From contig JBAJFG010000275.1 in assembly GCA_037903475.1 (NCBI GenBank), positions 40,327-104,326 of the forward strand: a stretch of DNA of 64,000 nucleotides, read 5' to 3'. A program made the position numbers and the translations under genes. Below are positions 25,772 to 47,081 of the stretch, in pieces. This stretch comes from Ancylostoma caninum (taxonomy: Eukaryota; Nematoda; Chromadorea; Rhabditida; Ancylostomatidae). The notes beneath the pieces are model-generated. The model saw only the letters and a program-made list of their open reading frames with translations, made no database searches and was not told the DNA's origin. Each line of letters opens with the position of its first letter. The first letter of the stretch is position 1.

Positions 25772-27352
25772 GATTTTCAGAACAGGATGGAGGAAGCAAA
25801 CGCAGCTGTCACGAGCATCTAACCCAGGATGGGCTTCCTCGATACGAGGGGCGTTGTGATGCCAGCGGATGCATTATTTAGGCAGGCACCTGGAGACAAA
25901 GGAGTGAACATAAATCGCAAGTGGCCTCTCTCAAAAAGTGACAATCTTCCATAGAATTACTTCATTTATTTCGTGCACCAAAGGTACGAAATCCAACTTA
26001 GAGGAATGTTGATCACACTCAGGATTTCAAATGCGTTGACAAAGCAGTAATTAATAAAAGTAAAAGAGATGGAAATGGAATGAGAATGCACAACATCTTC
26101 ATCAAAATCACATGTAGTGAAGAGAATTACTTTGATGTCGAGGAAAAGCAGCTGAGCAGAGGTGGCATGCCAAAGGGGTAGCACCACTTCCATGAGTAAC
26201 TAGATAAGTAGCAAAAGTATGCTCTCTTTGGACCTTTTTCAACCCGTTCTTTAATGAACTCGCTTTATAATTTCACTTATTTACTTGCTATTCTTTTTTT
26301 ATATGATTGGTCCTCTTCCATGCTTAGGAGCCTCGAGGGGGACATTATATGAGTGGTTCGCAAAGTTACGAGACGAAACGAACAATTCTCTTTCATTTTT
26401 CTTTCAGGATCACTTCTTTCCTTGGTCTTCCTTTTTCGATACTTGTGAGTTGTTAGAAAAAATCCGAAAACACATAAATTTGGGATACAACTGCATAGAT
26501 ATGTCCTTACTCAACGGAGACTAATCAATTATGGCACGGACAGGTTTATCGAAGGAAGCTCCATGTGAAGGAAGTGTCTAAAAAGAAGCCAAGTTCTTGG
26601 CTCTTCAACTTTTCACAATTTTTCCAGACAATCCAATTATGGGCAAATCAGTAGATCGCTGAGATTCATTTATTTCTTTGTTTAAAACCCTGTCATCGTG
26701 AGCCAACTCATTAGGATTCACTGTTGAGATACTGTTTCAACTATAGATATCGAAATGAAAAAAATTACATGGGACTTCATCTTTCGGTTTGCAGAAGCCC
26801 TTTGCACGGTTTACGACTTTTATCTCAATGTGAAGATTGAAAAGATATAGTCCTCGTGGATCTTTGTGCTCGAGAGCAGGTTCCGTCGACACTACCGGTG
26901 GCCATAATGAACCTATGTAGATGCAATATCCACATGCAGAGCGGCTGTTCACTAGGAGCTGTAGAAGTTGGGACTCCTCAGCAACTATCTTCATCTCATT
27001 GTCAGCTTCTTACACTTCACTGATACCGGTCCTGCTTTTTTGCAGTCAAGCCATATCTTAAATTTGTTCCAGTTCAAAACCTCGATTTTCATAGACTCGC
27101 AACGGCAAACATAGTCCGTCCCGAAAACGACGATAGTTGAACATTTGTGCCCATGATCTGCATTTCTCGCCTGCCTCTCCGAATATCTCATTATTTCTCT
27201 TTTCTTCTCTAATATCTTCACAACTATTTCCTCGGGTGCAACACAGTGCATTTAAACGAAAAGTGGACGATAACTATGTGTTTCTGTCCAAAAATACTTC
27301 ACAATGCTCCAACTAATTGAGATCTCTCCCACTCCGGCTTTCTTTCGAAGTT

Positions 27353-29978
27353 CTCTGAAGTCCGCCGCCGTACCAGCAGACGGGAGAACTGGTGTGCCTG
27401 ACCAGAAAACGGGAGATCTGAAGTTTGTCTGGCCAGTTTACGGCTGAACCGACGTTTTCAGGTGTTTCCTGAACATTTTATGGGTCAACATCCGATCCGG
27501 CTCAATTTACGGGTGTTGCCTGATCAGATTCCCGGACTTGCTGTTTCCTGACCAGGAAACGGTTGTTGCCTGACCAGATTACGGCTATCGCCTGTTGCTT
27601 GACCAGATTACGGGTGTTAGTAGGGGATTTTTGTATTCCCACCCATATTTTTCTACAGTGCAAAGACATTTAGAGGAGGAGCTTATGCAAGATGGATGTG
27701 TCCTTATCGTCCTCCCATGAAGTGAAAAATTGGGCAATTTTTCGGTCAAAATGGATTTTCTCTATATTAACATATGAGTTGCAACAAGCAACATGTACGC
27801 AGCACAATGAAGAGGGACTCAAAGTTGCAAATGTGTTTAAATTTTCGAGGCAAGAAGGGCTGTCATGAAGTGGCTCGTGCACACAAACCGGGGTGGAGCG
27901 GTTCATCCTCGAGATTTTTGGTGGTAGAGTTGCATGGGGCTTCGTGGGACGGCAAGCACTAGGCGACAAAGGGGGGCGTTCCCGTACGAGATACCTTGAT
28001 GGCAGCAGCATAGACGTAGGCATTGCTGGCATCCTGCCCACTCCAGCGTCGATGCATACCAACCTAGCCCTGGGAATGTGATAGGTCCTCAGGTGTTGCC
28101 ACCATCGACCAGGTCGTACTGAGAATAACAAAGTCAGCGCATTCCTATTAGTTCTTTGGCTACCTTGCCAGAATAGTGTTATTAAAAAGTAGTGGAAATA
28201 ACTCAATTATGTGAGGAGCAGGGAAAAATAAGTCAACATTAAATTTAGCAATCATGCAAATGGCTGTGTGGATATTTCATCACTTATCTCTACGAAGAAA
28301 TTCCAGAATTAAGTCCAAACTTTGATTTTATGAAAGGTTTAGAAATGACCGTTTCGATGAACCAAACCTCTACAAAAGTAAAATAAAATCAGCAGCTAGG
28401 TACTCTTTTCCTCATTCGATGGTCCTTCTCGATTCCTCATTCGAAGAGCAGATGCTCTTTTCGGTATGCAGTGTGTCGGAATAGCGGCCCACACAAATTT
28501 TGGCTTTCTTGAGGTTTTGAAGCTTTTTCTCTTTCAAAAGATGTGTCATCGATAGGAACGAAGAGCATTCTGTGTAATTGTGTCAAGTCTAGGCTATACA
28601 GTGATCATATGCAGGACCTCTCATCCAAACCAGGAAATGAATACGACCGATGGATTGATTGGCAACATCAATTTCGGTTCAGTTATCCACGTCTCACGGA
28701 ATTTTCAAAAAGTCACTTTACGTACGGATTTAGCGGAGTCGCAAAGCATACTACACTCTCTGTATGCATTATGCATCATCCCGAAAGTTCGGGATGTAAA
28801 AATTTGATTAAAAATGCTAACATTTGAGGTTTCTACCGATGTTTCTAATACAGGAAGGGTAGCAATACGCGTTTTGCTTCTGGAAGAGTACTGTCCTGCA
28901 CTGTTCTTTTATACTGAAGTCAGGTACGAAATGAAGAAATGGAGACTTTCCAACCTTTCTAATAATAACTTCTACTTTTGTTTTCATTTATATCCAACCT
29001 TTCTTCATCGTTCCTTGTTTATTGCCCTTCTCTAAAACCACTGCCGTGTCCACTTGAAGCAGCCAGTAGGTCCCGGAACTTCATGTTCCCCGCTGTGAAC
29101 CTGCCAAATGCTAAGCGCTTGAGCACTGTACTGCAAAAACGTTCAGAAACTATCTTCCCATTGCAGACTTCAAGGCAGAACATGCTCTTTCAGAAGCTGT
29201 TACCAATCCTGTTTTAGGCTAACATCGGTAGAAACGCTGCTCACATAATAGAACTATTCCCTCACGGGTTCGAAAAGAGAGAAAAAGCAAGTAACCTTGT
29301 GAGTAGATGATTATCCTCCATATTGGCTTTGCCCTAATTACCCACTTGAATACTGTATCCAGTTCCCTGACGAGCATTTTTCCCCTTTTTCTTTTGCTAA
29401 AAAATTGCGGAAGGAGATGATCGATATACGAGCGTTTAACCTTAACATAACATAACACGACCTAGAATGCTCCAATGTACCAGTAATTAAAGGTGCGAGA
29501 GAGGTGCGAGAGCCATCCGAGCGAGCGCTTACTGCCACCCTGCAGAGTGCAGAGATGACAGAGTTTTGCAGATCTCGTCCGTGACACGCCTCCCGTTGTC
29601 GCCTAGTGCAACGCACCCGGCTTCGTGAGACCTCCCACTCCGAGCGGCAATGTCGCCTGATTTTTGTAGGGACGTCCGGGCACATGCCCGGCCGCGCCAG
29701 CCTCCCATTGTTGCCTGGCCAGTTTCCGGGTGTTGCCTGGCCAGTTTCCGGGTTTTGCCCGGCCAGTTTCCGGGTGTTGCCTGGCTAGTTTCCGCGTGTT
29801 GCCTGGCCAGTTTCCGGGTGTTCGTGGTTGCCTGATCAGATTCCGGGGCTGAATTTCCTGACCAGTTCCCGGGTGTTGCCTGGCCAGTTTCCGGCTCTTG
29901 CGTGCCTGGCCAGCAGGCAAGCACGTCTGCTGGCCAGGCAACGAGACCCGTAAAATGTTCAGGCGGCGGACTTCAGAG
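27353..29978. mobile_element. Possible 2.6-kb element with 17-bp inverted ends and subterminal repeats
   Basis: The left end CTCTGAAGTCCGCCGCC (27353-27369) is matched exactly by its complement at 29962-29978. A second matching block, CCTGAACATTTTA(T/C)GGGT, lies at 27478-27496 and, inverted, at about 29945-29963. Inside both ends are tandem words of the type 'cctgaccagattacgggtgt' (left) or 'cctggccagtttccgggtgt' (right). No transposase is recognised, and the target duplication is unclear. Confidence 0.45.
29700..29940. repeat. Minisatellite of about 21-23 bp (GCCTGGCCAGTTTCCGGGTG)
   Basis: Nine or more units with small changes. Diverged relatives lie at 27400-27615. The unit contains the palindrome CTGGCCAG. 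Open frames on either strand here (repeating NWPG or VSGCCLAS) come from the repeat, not from a gene. Confidence 0.75.
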
Positions 29979-30560
29979 TTGTGGAAGCAGGCGTCGCGAA
30001 AACACCTTTTGTCCGTGATTGCAGACGGCCAGCTGATACAGTATCCAATTCCAATCCATGGAAATCATCAAAGCCTATTCTTGTCTCCATTTGTTTTCAT
30101 TGCAAAGAAAGGTTACATCCAATGTATTCCATAACGATACCGCGTCCTGTAAGGTCTCGTGAAAATAGGGGAGAGGCGAACAATAATATTTGGGGAATTT
30201 CGTTGGAGCAGTGGTGGACAACTGAACCAAATTGACTACTAGAGACTTCGTGACTTCGCTATTTGGTGGTTGTGCCTTTCATCGTTGTCCAGTCGGTGTA
30301 GTTTTCTTAAAGTTCTGCTTTGAGAACGAAAACTCACAGTAGCACTGAGTCCTGCAAAGTTCGGCTGCCGTCTGGGCCCGCCCCTTTGGAACAGTTGTCG
30401 CTGACGACTGTCGGAAACAACATTCGAACTCGGTGAGTTTCATCACCTTGCGCTGGAGAGTTGGCTCTCTTCTGTGAGTTGTATCCTTCATTTCACACTT
30501 GTTGGTTCAACCTAGAGTCGTTTTTGTTGATACGAATCCTCAGGTGAAGTTGTTTCTTCA

Positions 30561-30569
30561 TTTTCAGGG
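30561..30569 (+). promoter_or_regulatory. Probable spliced-leader acceptor before the protease gene
   Basis: TTTTCAG (30561-30567) stands two bases before the ATG at 30570, with a T-rich run before it. In nematodes a 3' splice site this close to the start, with no donor-linked coding exon upstream, usually marks spliced-leader trans-splicing. Confidence 0.55.
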
Positions 30570-40224
<9,655 letters not shown>

Positions 40225-40404
40225 CGAAAGTATCTCAGCCATGTCCCCTCTAGTTTGCTACATAGTCTCTGATATTAGGTGCAGTTATGGGCGAGCCGTG
40301 TGGAGCGTGACATCACTTCTCATTGTCAGGCCATCCGCTCAGTTGTTATTTAGAGCTGTTTGTTACGTCATTTCACTACAAAGTGTATGTTGAAATGCTG
40401 TTCA

Positions 40405-40538
40405 AATAAATGTACAGATATTTGAATCAGTTCTTTTGAGTGAATCGGTGTGATATCACCAAGTAACTATGACATTCGTGGTTTGTAGCAGTTCTATATA
40501 CAAAGTCAATTTAGAAATTTCACTCATCCTTATTTCAG
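40405..40538 (+). promoter_or_regulatory. Operon junction: poly(A) signal and trans-splice acceptor
   Basis: AATAAA at 40405-40410 ends the protease mRNA. TTATTTCAG (to 40538) stands one base before the next ATG (40540). The 130-bp spacing and T-containing spacer fit a nematode operon, where the downstream mRNA usually receives an SL2-type leader. Confidence 0.65.
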
Positions 40539-40539
40539 T

Positions 40540-41850
40540 ATGGGAGGGCGTGGTCGTGGCAGGGGGAGCGGACCAGGTACGACTGTACGGGCCGTTGCTC
40601 AAGCTCTGGGGATTGCTAGGAATGACATGGCCACTTATGCTAATCAAAGAACCGTTGAAGATCCACCAGATTATCCGGTAGGTCAAAGTTTGTGGCAAGT
40701 TTGGACGTAATTTCATGGAATGTGAAGTATCGGTCAACATTTTGGATAGGTTAGGTTATCTATGTAGAAAACTTCGTTTTTATGGTTCCATTCCCAATCG
40801 AAGCCATTGATTCGTGCGTTTACGGAGGCTTGCATCCTATTGATGGTATTTATTTAACCTTTTTTTTGATACATGAACAACAATCCTGAGCAAAACATGA
40901 CCATGAGAATGAGAACTGTGAAGATCTGTGGTCTAAGTATAACCTTAGCCACTTGTTCGAAGGAGGCCTATGATCAGATAAACGCCAAAAGAAGCAAACA
41001 GCATCACGTCTTTGTGTGTTTGTCGCATGTTTTGTGCCATCTCACTATTAGATATATAACTTCGCCTCAAAATCCCGAAGTCAGTAAAATCTGAAACAAG
41101 AAAATATATTCATTTCTTCCAGATTGTACAACGAGCCCTTATTCCTCTTGAACTATCCAACGAGTTGCAGTACCTTTCAGAATTGAAGCTAGAGTTGATT
41201 AATAGGTAAACTTGGATTTGATAGTTCTGTCGATCGTCGAAACATTCTCATGTTCAGGTTTCAAGAATCTCCGTTTTATTTGGATAACGTACAAGTGAAA
41301 GATATAAGGCGATATACTGACAAGTACAACGAGGTGCATAGGGAGGTGCTTCAACCAGGTTAATGTACCAAGAATTCGGGATTTCTTTGCCTGTTCCTGA
41401 AGGCTGTATAAGATATTCAGTAGACGTAGCGAGTGATATTAAACTGATATCATTCTCTTATACAGACTTCTCCCGTCTACCAGAAGAGCTGTGCTGGCGG
41501 CATAGGAGTGATCAACCGAGTAGCGCGAAGAGGCGTAAAATAGAAGATACAACCGAAATTATTCAACAAAGGCTAAAGACGTTGGAACAAGCTGAGCAGC
41601 AGAATGAGAACGAAGAAGAAATAGAAGTAGCTTGTGGTTTCCAGTTTAGTCAGTTGTGTCGTTGATTATGATTCACTCTGTTCAGGACGAAGAAGGCTCT
41701 GAAAAGTCAGAGGAACCCCCAGGTAGCAATATACCGTCAGATGAGGACTTCGGTGAAGAAGACAACGACTACTGTACCACGTACTTTGATAATGGAGAAG
41801 GGTACGGAGATGTTGGATCTGATGATAATATGGACGGAGAAGAATATTAA
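40540..41850 (+). CDS. POLR3G: RNA polymerase III subunit RPC7 (POLR3G/Rpc31 family)
   Basis: Five exons in phase, 40540-40677, 41123-41205, 41258-41358, 41466-41626 and 41686-41850, give 215 residues; the human protein has 223. The start MGGRGRGRGSGPGTTVRAVA is the Gly/Arg opening of the family. The centre has LQYLSELKLELINRFQESPF and SAKRRKIEDTT. The end is strongly acidic, with the tell-tale YFDNGEGYGDVGSDDNMDGE. Rpc31-type subunits form part of the pol III-specific heterotrimer that helps initiation on tRNA and 5S genes in the nucleus. It is the second gene of a likely operon with the mitochondrial protease; no shared job is evident, as is usual for worm operons. Confidence 0.88.
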
Positions 41851-44491
41851 AGGCCTTAGCCCTGTTGGTTTTAGTTGATTTTATATATTTCCAATCTGTT
41901 TAATCTGTGATTTGTTTTATTGTTATGGTGGATTCAATGTGTTGATCTCCTCTGTTTGTTTTCTTTGTGATGTATGTTCTCAAGATTTATAAAAATGTCC
42001 CGAAATATTCCGTCAGCTAAGCACAGAATCACTGCAGATGCAAGCGTGCAATTTACAATACAATACAACTTGAATTTATTCATCAATCTGGTTGTAGTCA
42101 GTGAGCTCTGTAAACATAAACAAAAAATGGCACGGATTAGCGCATCCCCTACCTGTCGTTAGGATGCCCTTCTGGTGTTCAGCTAATCCCCGTTGAGGAT
42201 TGCTGCACAATTGGCCACGTAAGTCTGCCCTATGAGACGAGTCTATGACTCCACAAAAAAGTTAAATGACCAATTATTGCTCTAAACCAGAAGACTAGGA
42301 TTTGATCTCATTGTTAGCGAAATTTGTGTGAAGCTTCTTCTTAGCAAAGCACCGACGGCAGTCTAGTTTGCCTCTCAAAAGTCGCTGATCACCAGAGTTC
42401 TGAAGCTTTTGCCAGACAAGTCTTCGAAAGCGCTATCACAAACAGAGTTAATCTCTCGGCAGTGGATTCTCGAAAGGCTACAACTACATACTGCAGATAA
42501 TACTTCAACAGTGCTTGGTTGACTCGGCACGTCACCTCATTTTCGAGATTTCTCAGTGAGGACCAACAAATAGGATGGAAATGTAGGACAATTCCGTTTG
42601 AGGGCAATTTATACTAGATGCGTGCGTTTGACGCGAGTGCGTCTATGTGATAAAGAATAAGGCCAGCCGCATCGCTGACGCAGCTCAGACGCACGCGTAT
42701 GCGGCCTTGCAATGGCAGTGCGTTGTTCTGATTGAGGATTTGCATGCTCCGGCTTTTAGGGCTTTCATGGGAAATCCTCCGCAAATGGATGCTTGCGTCT
42801 GACATGAGCACCTAGCCTTTTACAGAACTAAGAATCATGAACGCTTAACCAAGTGGAATCGGGTTAGCAAACCAACTTTCACGTTCTACGTCGTTTAACA
42901 TTAAGTAACCTCTAGGATAACCAATCACACTAGTCATCTGTTTTGCGTGGTTAAGGTTCCATAAATCCCAGCCAAGGCGACTCAAGTGATCGAGATCCAC
43001 AGCATGCGCTCCACCTCATGCAGCGTGACCCTCTAGCTTTCTCTGCATCCACATATTTCATTGTTATCATCGTTCTGATTCTTTTTCAATAGCTCTTGCT
43101 TTTGTTCTAGCCTGTAATCTGCAGCAGAAATGCAGCCCGGACAGCGTAATTGGTCGAGTATATATACAGGGAATTCCAAATGTACGCAGACCCGTGGAGC
43201 GGCTCTCTCGGGCAGAGTCACGGGAGCTCAGCATAGTGTACAGTGTGTTTTTCCGGGAGTAAAATCGCGCGCGATCTGATCCATTCCAATAGATCAAATT
43301 CTCAGTCGAAAGACCACGTGAAAGCGGAGGTTCCAGCAATTCGCATGTAGCCTTTGTACTGCGTCCGCAATTGCACCGATTTTACTCCCGGAAAAACACC
43401 CTGTACAGCCCATTCAACCGGCAGTCGGTATTGGTGGAAGGATCATGGACTGATACGCGGCCACTTTCAATCAATATCAAGCATGCTTGATAGTGCACAA
43501 TCGCACCACTCACCTCCAATCCGTGAATGCACCAGTACCGACTCCTTTCCGAATGCCCTATACATTATACTTGGGATGATTTTTCAACTATTCGAACTTT
43601 CGAATTATTCGAATATTGCCCAATTTCAATCATTCGAAGTATGAATAAGTCGAATGTCGCAGTTTTCGCAATATGCGAATGAACGAATTATTCGAATATC
43701 AAGTATTTTTTGGCTGCCCGAATGAATGAATAGTTCGAATAGAGGGATATTCCGGGAGACCGAATGAATGAATATATTCGATTCGAACGATATTCGGTTT
43801 TCTTTTTCAAATTTTATTGGCATTGCATTTAACAAACCATCATGAGAGTATTAAATTCTCACATTTTCCTTATATTTGCCTACACATAGAAATCTCAGGA
43901 GATCTGACTATATAAATATATATGCCTAAAATGATTTTCATTTCGTCTGTCCTTCGATTTCTCAAAAGTCTTCTTCCACTTTCTCTCCTGAGAATAAGGT
44001 TCTTGTAGAGTGTAGCGCATGCTCCCAACCCCTTATTTATATTTATCCTGGTAGGCGTGCTTTACCGCCATAAACAACCTCCATAACTTGCTCTGGTAAA
44101 GGTCAGCCTTGAGGCATATCACGTTATGATAGGCTATTTGCCTGAGATGGATGGTACTGCAACGCACATTCAAGGCATGACCTCGTTATACGATGCTGCG
44201 CGCTCTCCTTCCTCGACATCATAATAGTTCAAAGTTCGAATAACACCGTTTCTCTCAGTCGAATGAACGAATTATTCGAATAACCTATGTTTTGAGAAAC
44301 CCGAATGAATGAATTGTTTGAATTTGCTCTCTTCTCGAAAAACCGAATAAATGAATTATTCGAATATTCGAACATTTCTTCGAATATATTCGATTCGGTC
44401 GCAAGTATAGTGTACATACGCCTGCGTCTTTGCCCATGAGAGCCGCGCCGCGATCTCGACCCTTGTCTGGGTACATTTGGAGTTTCCTATA

Positions 44492-44635
44492 CAGTCCTTC
44501 TCAAAAATACTTGCCTCACGCTTCACCGCCCATCTGGTAAGCCGCGCCGCATCACCTATGCATTATCATACGCGGTGTGACGTGGTCAACCTGACGGACG
44601 ATTCAGTGTGAGGCAAGACTTTTTGAGAAAGACTG
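44492..44635. mobile_element. MITE family A, intact copy
   Basis: 144 bp, from CAGTCCTTCTCAAAAATACT to its complement ending GAGAAAGACTG, flanked by TA on both sides (44490-44491, 44636-44637). It directly abuts a second copy on the right and the end of a family C element on the left. Confidence 0.85.
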
Positions 44636-44637
44636 TA

Positions 44638-44778
44638 CATGCAAACCTTCTATAAATATCCTTGCCTCATTGCCCATCAGCTCGTCCACGCCACACTATG
44701 TATGATAATGCATACTAGGTGATGTGGAATGAGCTGACGGGTGGTGCAGCGTGAGGCAAGGATTTTTGAGAAAGACTG
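44638..44778. mobile_element. MITE family A, second copy back to back
   Basis: It shares the TA at 44636-44637 with the previous copy. The right end GGATTTTTGAGAAAGACTG is intact and followed by TA; the left end is worn. The middle has the usual 'atgtatgataatgcat' block. Confidence 0.75.
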
Positions 44779-45179
44779 TACATAAGACATAGGAAGTATT
44801 GAAGCATCTCGCAGTTGCTGCCATCCCATCGTCAATTGCTACGCAAACTTCTCTCCTTCTAACGGAAATTAAAGGAGAATGGCAGCAAATGATGGGGGGA
44901 TGACAGAAACTGCAAAGAGATGCCCTTATGCTTTGCACTCCATTTAATACGCGCGGTTCAGGCTGAGTTTCTGCTGCACGGCTATCAAGTTCTCTGATAA
45001 CTGTGCAGCACGAAAGCAGCCCGAACGGCGTCATGGCTCGAGTAGAAACCCTAGCAGCAACTGTTCTCAGTTGCTGACATCCCTCAGCAGTTGCTGCTAA
45101 AGGGTGAAAACGTTCCTACTCGAACCATTACACCATTCGAGCTGCGTTCGTGCTGCACACTTATCAGAGTTAAGGTTTC

Positions 45180-45660
45180 CTGAAGAAGACAAGCACTGTT
45201 CCACTTGTTCTGCCCCAAAATCTCAAAATCAAACTTTGTCTAGGGGGGTTATTTGACATGCTGATCATGAATATCACATTGATTTTGCACGGTAGCCCCA
45301 TTTGGGTAGGGTTACGGTGGGGTAAGGATAAGTATGGTATCTCACAAAAACACCTGAATTTTTGTTCACGGGGTTTTTTTTTTGACATGCTGAGCACGAA
45401 TATCATGCTCATTTTGCACCGTGACCCCATTTGGGTAGGGTTACGGTGGGGTAAGGGTAAGTATGGTGTCTCCCAAAGACACCTGAATTTTTGACTGTGG
45501 GGGTTTTTTGACACGCTGATCACGAATATCACATTGATTTTGCATGGCAACCCAATTTGGGTAGGGTTGGGGTAAGTGCAGTAGCCAACCAGATCCGTCC
45601 GTAGTTTGCCCTGGGGGTTTCCTCACGTGTTGAACACGAATGTCAGACTAGTTTTGCAAG
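45180..45660. repeat. Tandem repeat, about 115-120 bp unit, four copies
   Basis: Units start in a T-rich 'gggggttttttgacatgctg', continue 'atcacgaatatcac' and 'attttgcac', then 'ccccatttgggtagggttac' and 'ggtggggtaagg'. Members of the same family are scattered through the window. Confidence 0.75.
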
Positions 45661-45751
45661 TGAATCACCGACTTGCCCTGGAAACTTACAAACAAGCACG
45701 AGTAGAAAAAATTTTATCCAAGAAGGTAAACTAGGTTCGATGCGGTAGGTG

Positions 45752-45767
45752 GCCCTAAAGAGGGCCC
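45752..45767 (-). terminator. Histone-mRNA-like 3' stem-loop after the transposase stop
   Basis: On the minus strand: CCAAG, then GGCCCT CTTT AGGGCC and ACC. This is a six-base-pair stem with a four-base loop, flanked by A-rich and ACC sequence as in metazoan replication-dependent histone mRNAs. It lies about 24 bases after the transposase stop. No histone gene is nearby. Function is inferred from form only. Confidence 0.5.
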
Positions 45768-45790
45768 TTGGGTCAAGAAGCTAGTCTCCG

Positions 45791-46654
45791 CTAGCACACG
45801 TCTAGCAAGGCACTGGATAAAACTCGGCGACATGCTTCCAGGTTGTAGAATGCTTCATTCCTCCCTCCGAATTGCTGCCTCCGGAGGAACTCGCTGAGGT
45901 AATCCTTATACTGGCGATTGTTGATGCCGTACTTGCGCTTGGCAAGGCTCTTAAACTTTTCCCAGTGGCACTCGATGTTCTGAGTGTGGGCTCCAGACCT
46001 TGGGTCAATGAAGTTCAGCTGGTGGTTCACTGTGAGGTGGGTGAAGCCCTGCGGCAGCGTGGAAATCCGACTGTAGGCACGCCAGCAGTCACTGATGATG
46101 GTGGTGCCCGGGCGGATGTACTTCACGATTAGCCGCAACAGGTTCCTGGCATCTCTTCTCCTCATAAGAATGAGGAAAGATCTTCCAATTCCCCTTTCGT
46201 AGCCTCCAAAGAGCCACTGATGCCTTCGTACCCATCGACCTCTGTTGTACTTACGCTTGGTGACACGTGTCTCGTCGATTTCCACCACATGTCCAACCCC
46301 TCCAAGGATGGGGCGGTTGCGACGGAAATATTCACAGCATATGTCGCGGAAGTACTGCTCCCACTGCACCACCGTACTGTAACCGATCCCGAGTTCGTAC
46401 TCCTTGTCCACAAGGCCTAAATTGTGGATCCAGAAGTACGAACGGGCGAAGATCTTCGCCAGTGGGAAGTGAGCCTTGTCAAAAAACGACCCCTTCTTCG
46501 CAGGAGCCGAAGGCTTGGTACTTCCAGATGGTCCAGTGCGACATTGCCGTAGATGGCAAATCCACATGTTGTCCTCCCTTCTCGGCTTGCCCGGCCGCGC
46601 CAAATGTCTGAGCAGTTGTGAAGTGCGCGAAAATGGCAGTTCAAATTTTGGCAC
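45791..46654 (-). CDS. Merlin/ISXO2-type DDE transposase
   Basis: A single 287-codon frame without introns. The first 100 residues include a KKGSFFDKAHFPLAKIF segment. The ISXO2-like catalytic domain follows: HVVEIDETRVTKRKYNRGRW (first Asp), then WLFGGYERG, then RPGTTIISDCWRAY (second Asp), HLTVNHQLNFIDPRSGAHTQ and NIECHWEKFK (the Glu). All three acidic residues are kept. This is the eukaryotic Merlin group related to bacterial IS1016/IS1595, which cuts and pastes with 8-9-bp target duplications. I could not fix the element's inverted ends. The reading frame looks intact, so the copy is young. The residues before KKGSF may come from an alternative start. Confidence 0.88.
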   Translation of the reverse strand: MPKFELPFSRTSQLLRHLARPGKPRREDNMWICHLRQCRTGPSGSTKPSAPAKKGSFFDKAHFPLAKIFARSYFWIHNLGLVDKEYELGIGYSTVVQWEQYFRDICCEYFRRNRPILGGVGHVVEIDETRVTKRKYNRGRWVRRHQWLFGGYERGIGRSFLILMRRRDARNLLRLIVKYIRPGTTIISDCWRAYSRISTLPQGFTHLTVNHQLNFIDPRSGAHTQNIECHWEKFKSLAKRKYGINNRQYKDYLSEFLRRQQFGGRNEAFYNLEACRRVLSSALLDVC

Positions 46655-47081
46655 CGAGTATTCGCGCGTTCACTTGTCTAGCGATTCTTTTTTCCATGGA
46701 GCAGCATTGCTCATTTTTACATTTTACGTTGAAGCTGTTATATATGTACACATTCGTAATTGCTATGTAAATTTCCCTGCAATGATTTGTGAGAAGCGGT
46801 AAGTTGTATGTACATATGTATGTCGTATTTCTTCTTCGCAATATCTTCCGCTTCTTCCATGACGGGTATGCTGAAAATTTCATGGGGTCACATGCCTACT
46901 CTTTCAATTTTCATTCAGTTTTTTGTTTGGTTTTTTAATCGACCTCATGGCCTCTGTTCGTTTTCATCTTTTTTTTTTTCAAATTAGTTAACGATTCGCT
47001 TTGCTTTGAAGACCACAATTTCCAGAATACTTTGGGGAAATTTATTTCATTTCAGTTACTGGTCTCAAGTAGATCTCCGCC

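Larger units (their letters stand above)
25772..30569. other. 4.8-kb region between divergent channel and protease genes
   Basis: It should hold the promoters of the channel (-) and protease (+) genes. I see no sure gene. Two overlapping minus frames at 27251-26991 and 26994-26737 are cysteine-containing (YVCRCESMKIEVLNWNKFK; GFCKPKDEVPCNFFHFDIY). A splice from GTAAGA near 27005 to TTCTACAG near 26956 is possible, but the frame across it is not convincing. The stretch 27353-29978 is bounded by 17-bp inverted repeats and holds minisatellite-like blocks. Confidence 0.4.
41851..47081. other. 5.2-kb repeat-rich gap between the RPC7 gene and FEN1
   Basis: Contains the inverted-repeat element at 42613-42815, a partial element near 43163-43400, AT-rich 'cgaatgaatgaat' and 'ttattcgaatat' simple-sequence stretches (43590-43800, 44230-44400), two family A MITEs, a tandem repeat (45180-45660) and the Merlin transposase. 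No host gene is seen except the short leader before FEN1. An acceptor TTTCATTTCAG ends at 47055, 27 bases before the FEN1 ATG, and is likely a trans-splice site. Confidence 0.5.

Noticed and set aside
27670..28206. 178-codon minus-strand open frame
   Set aside because: No family features, low-complexity composition and no splice context; it lies inside the suspected 2.6-kb repeat element.
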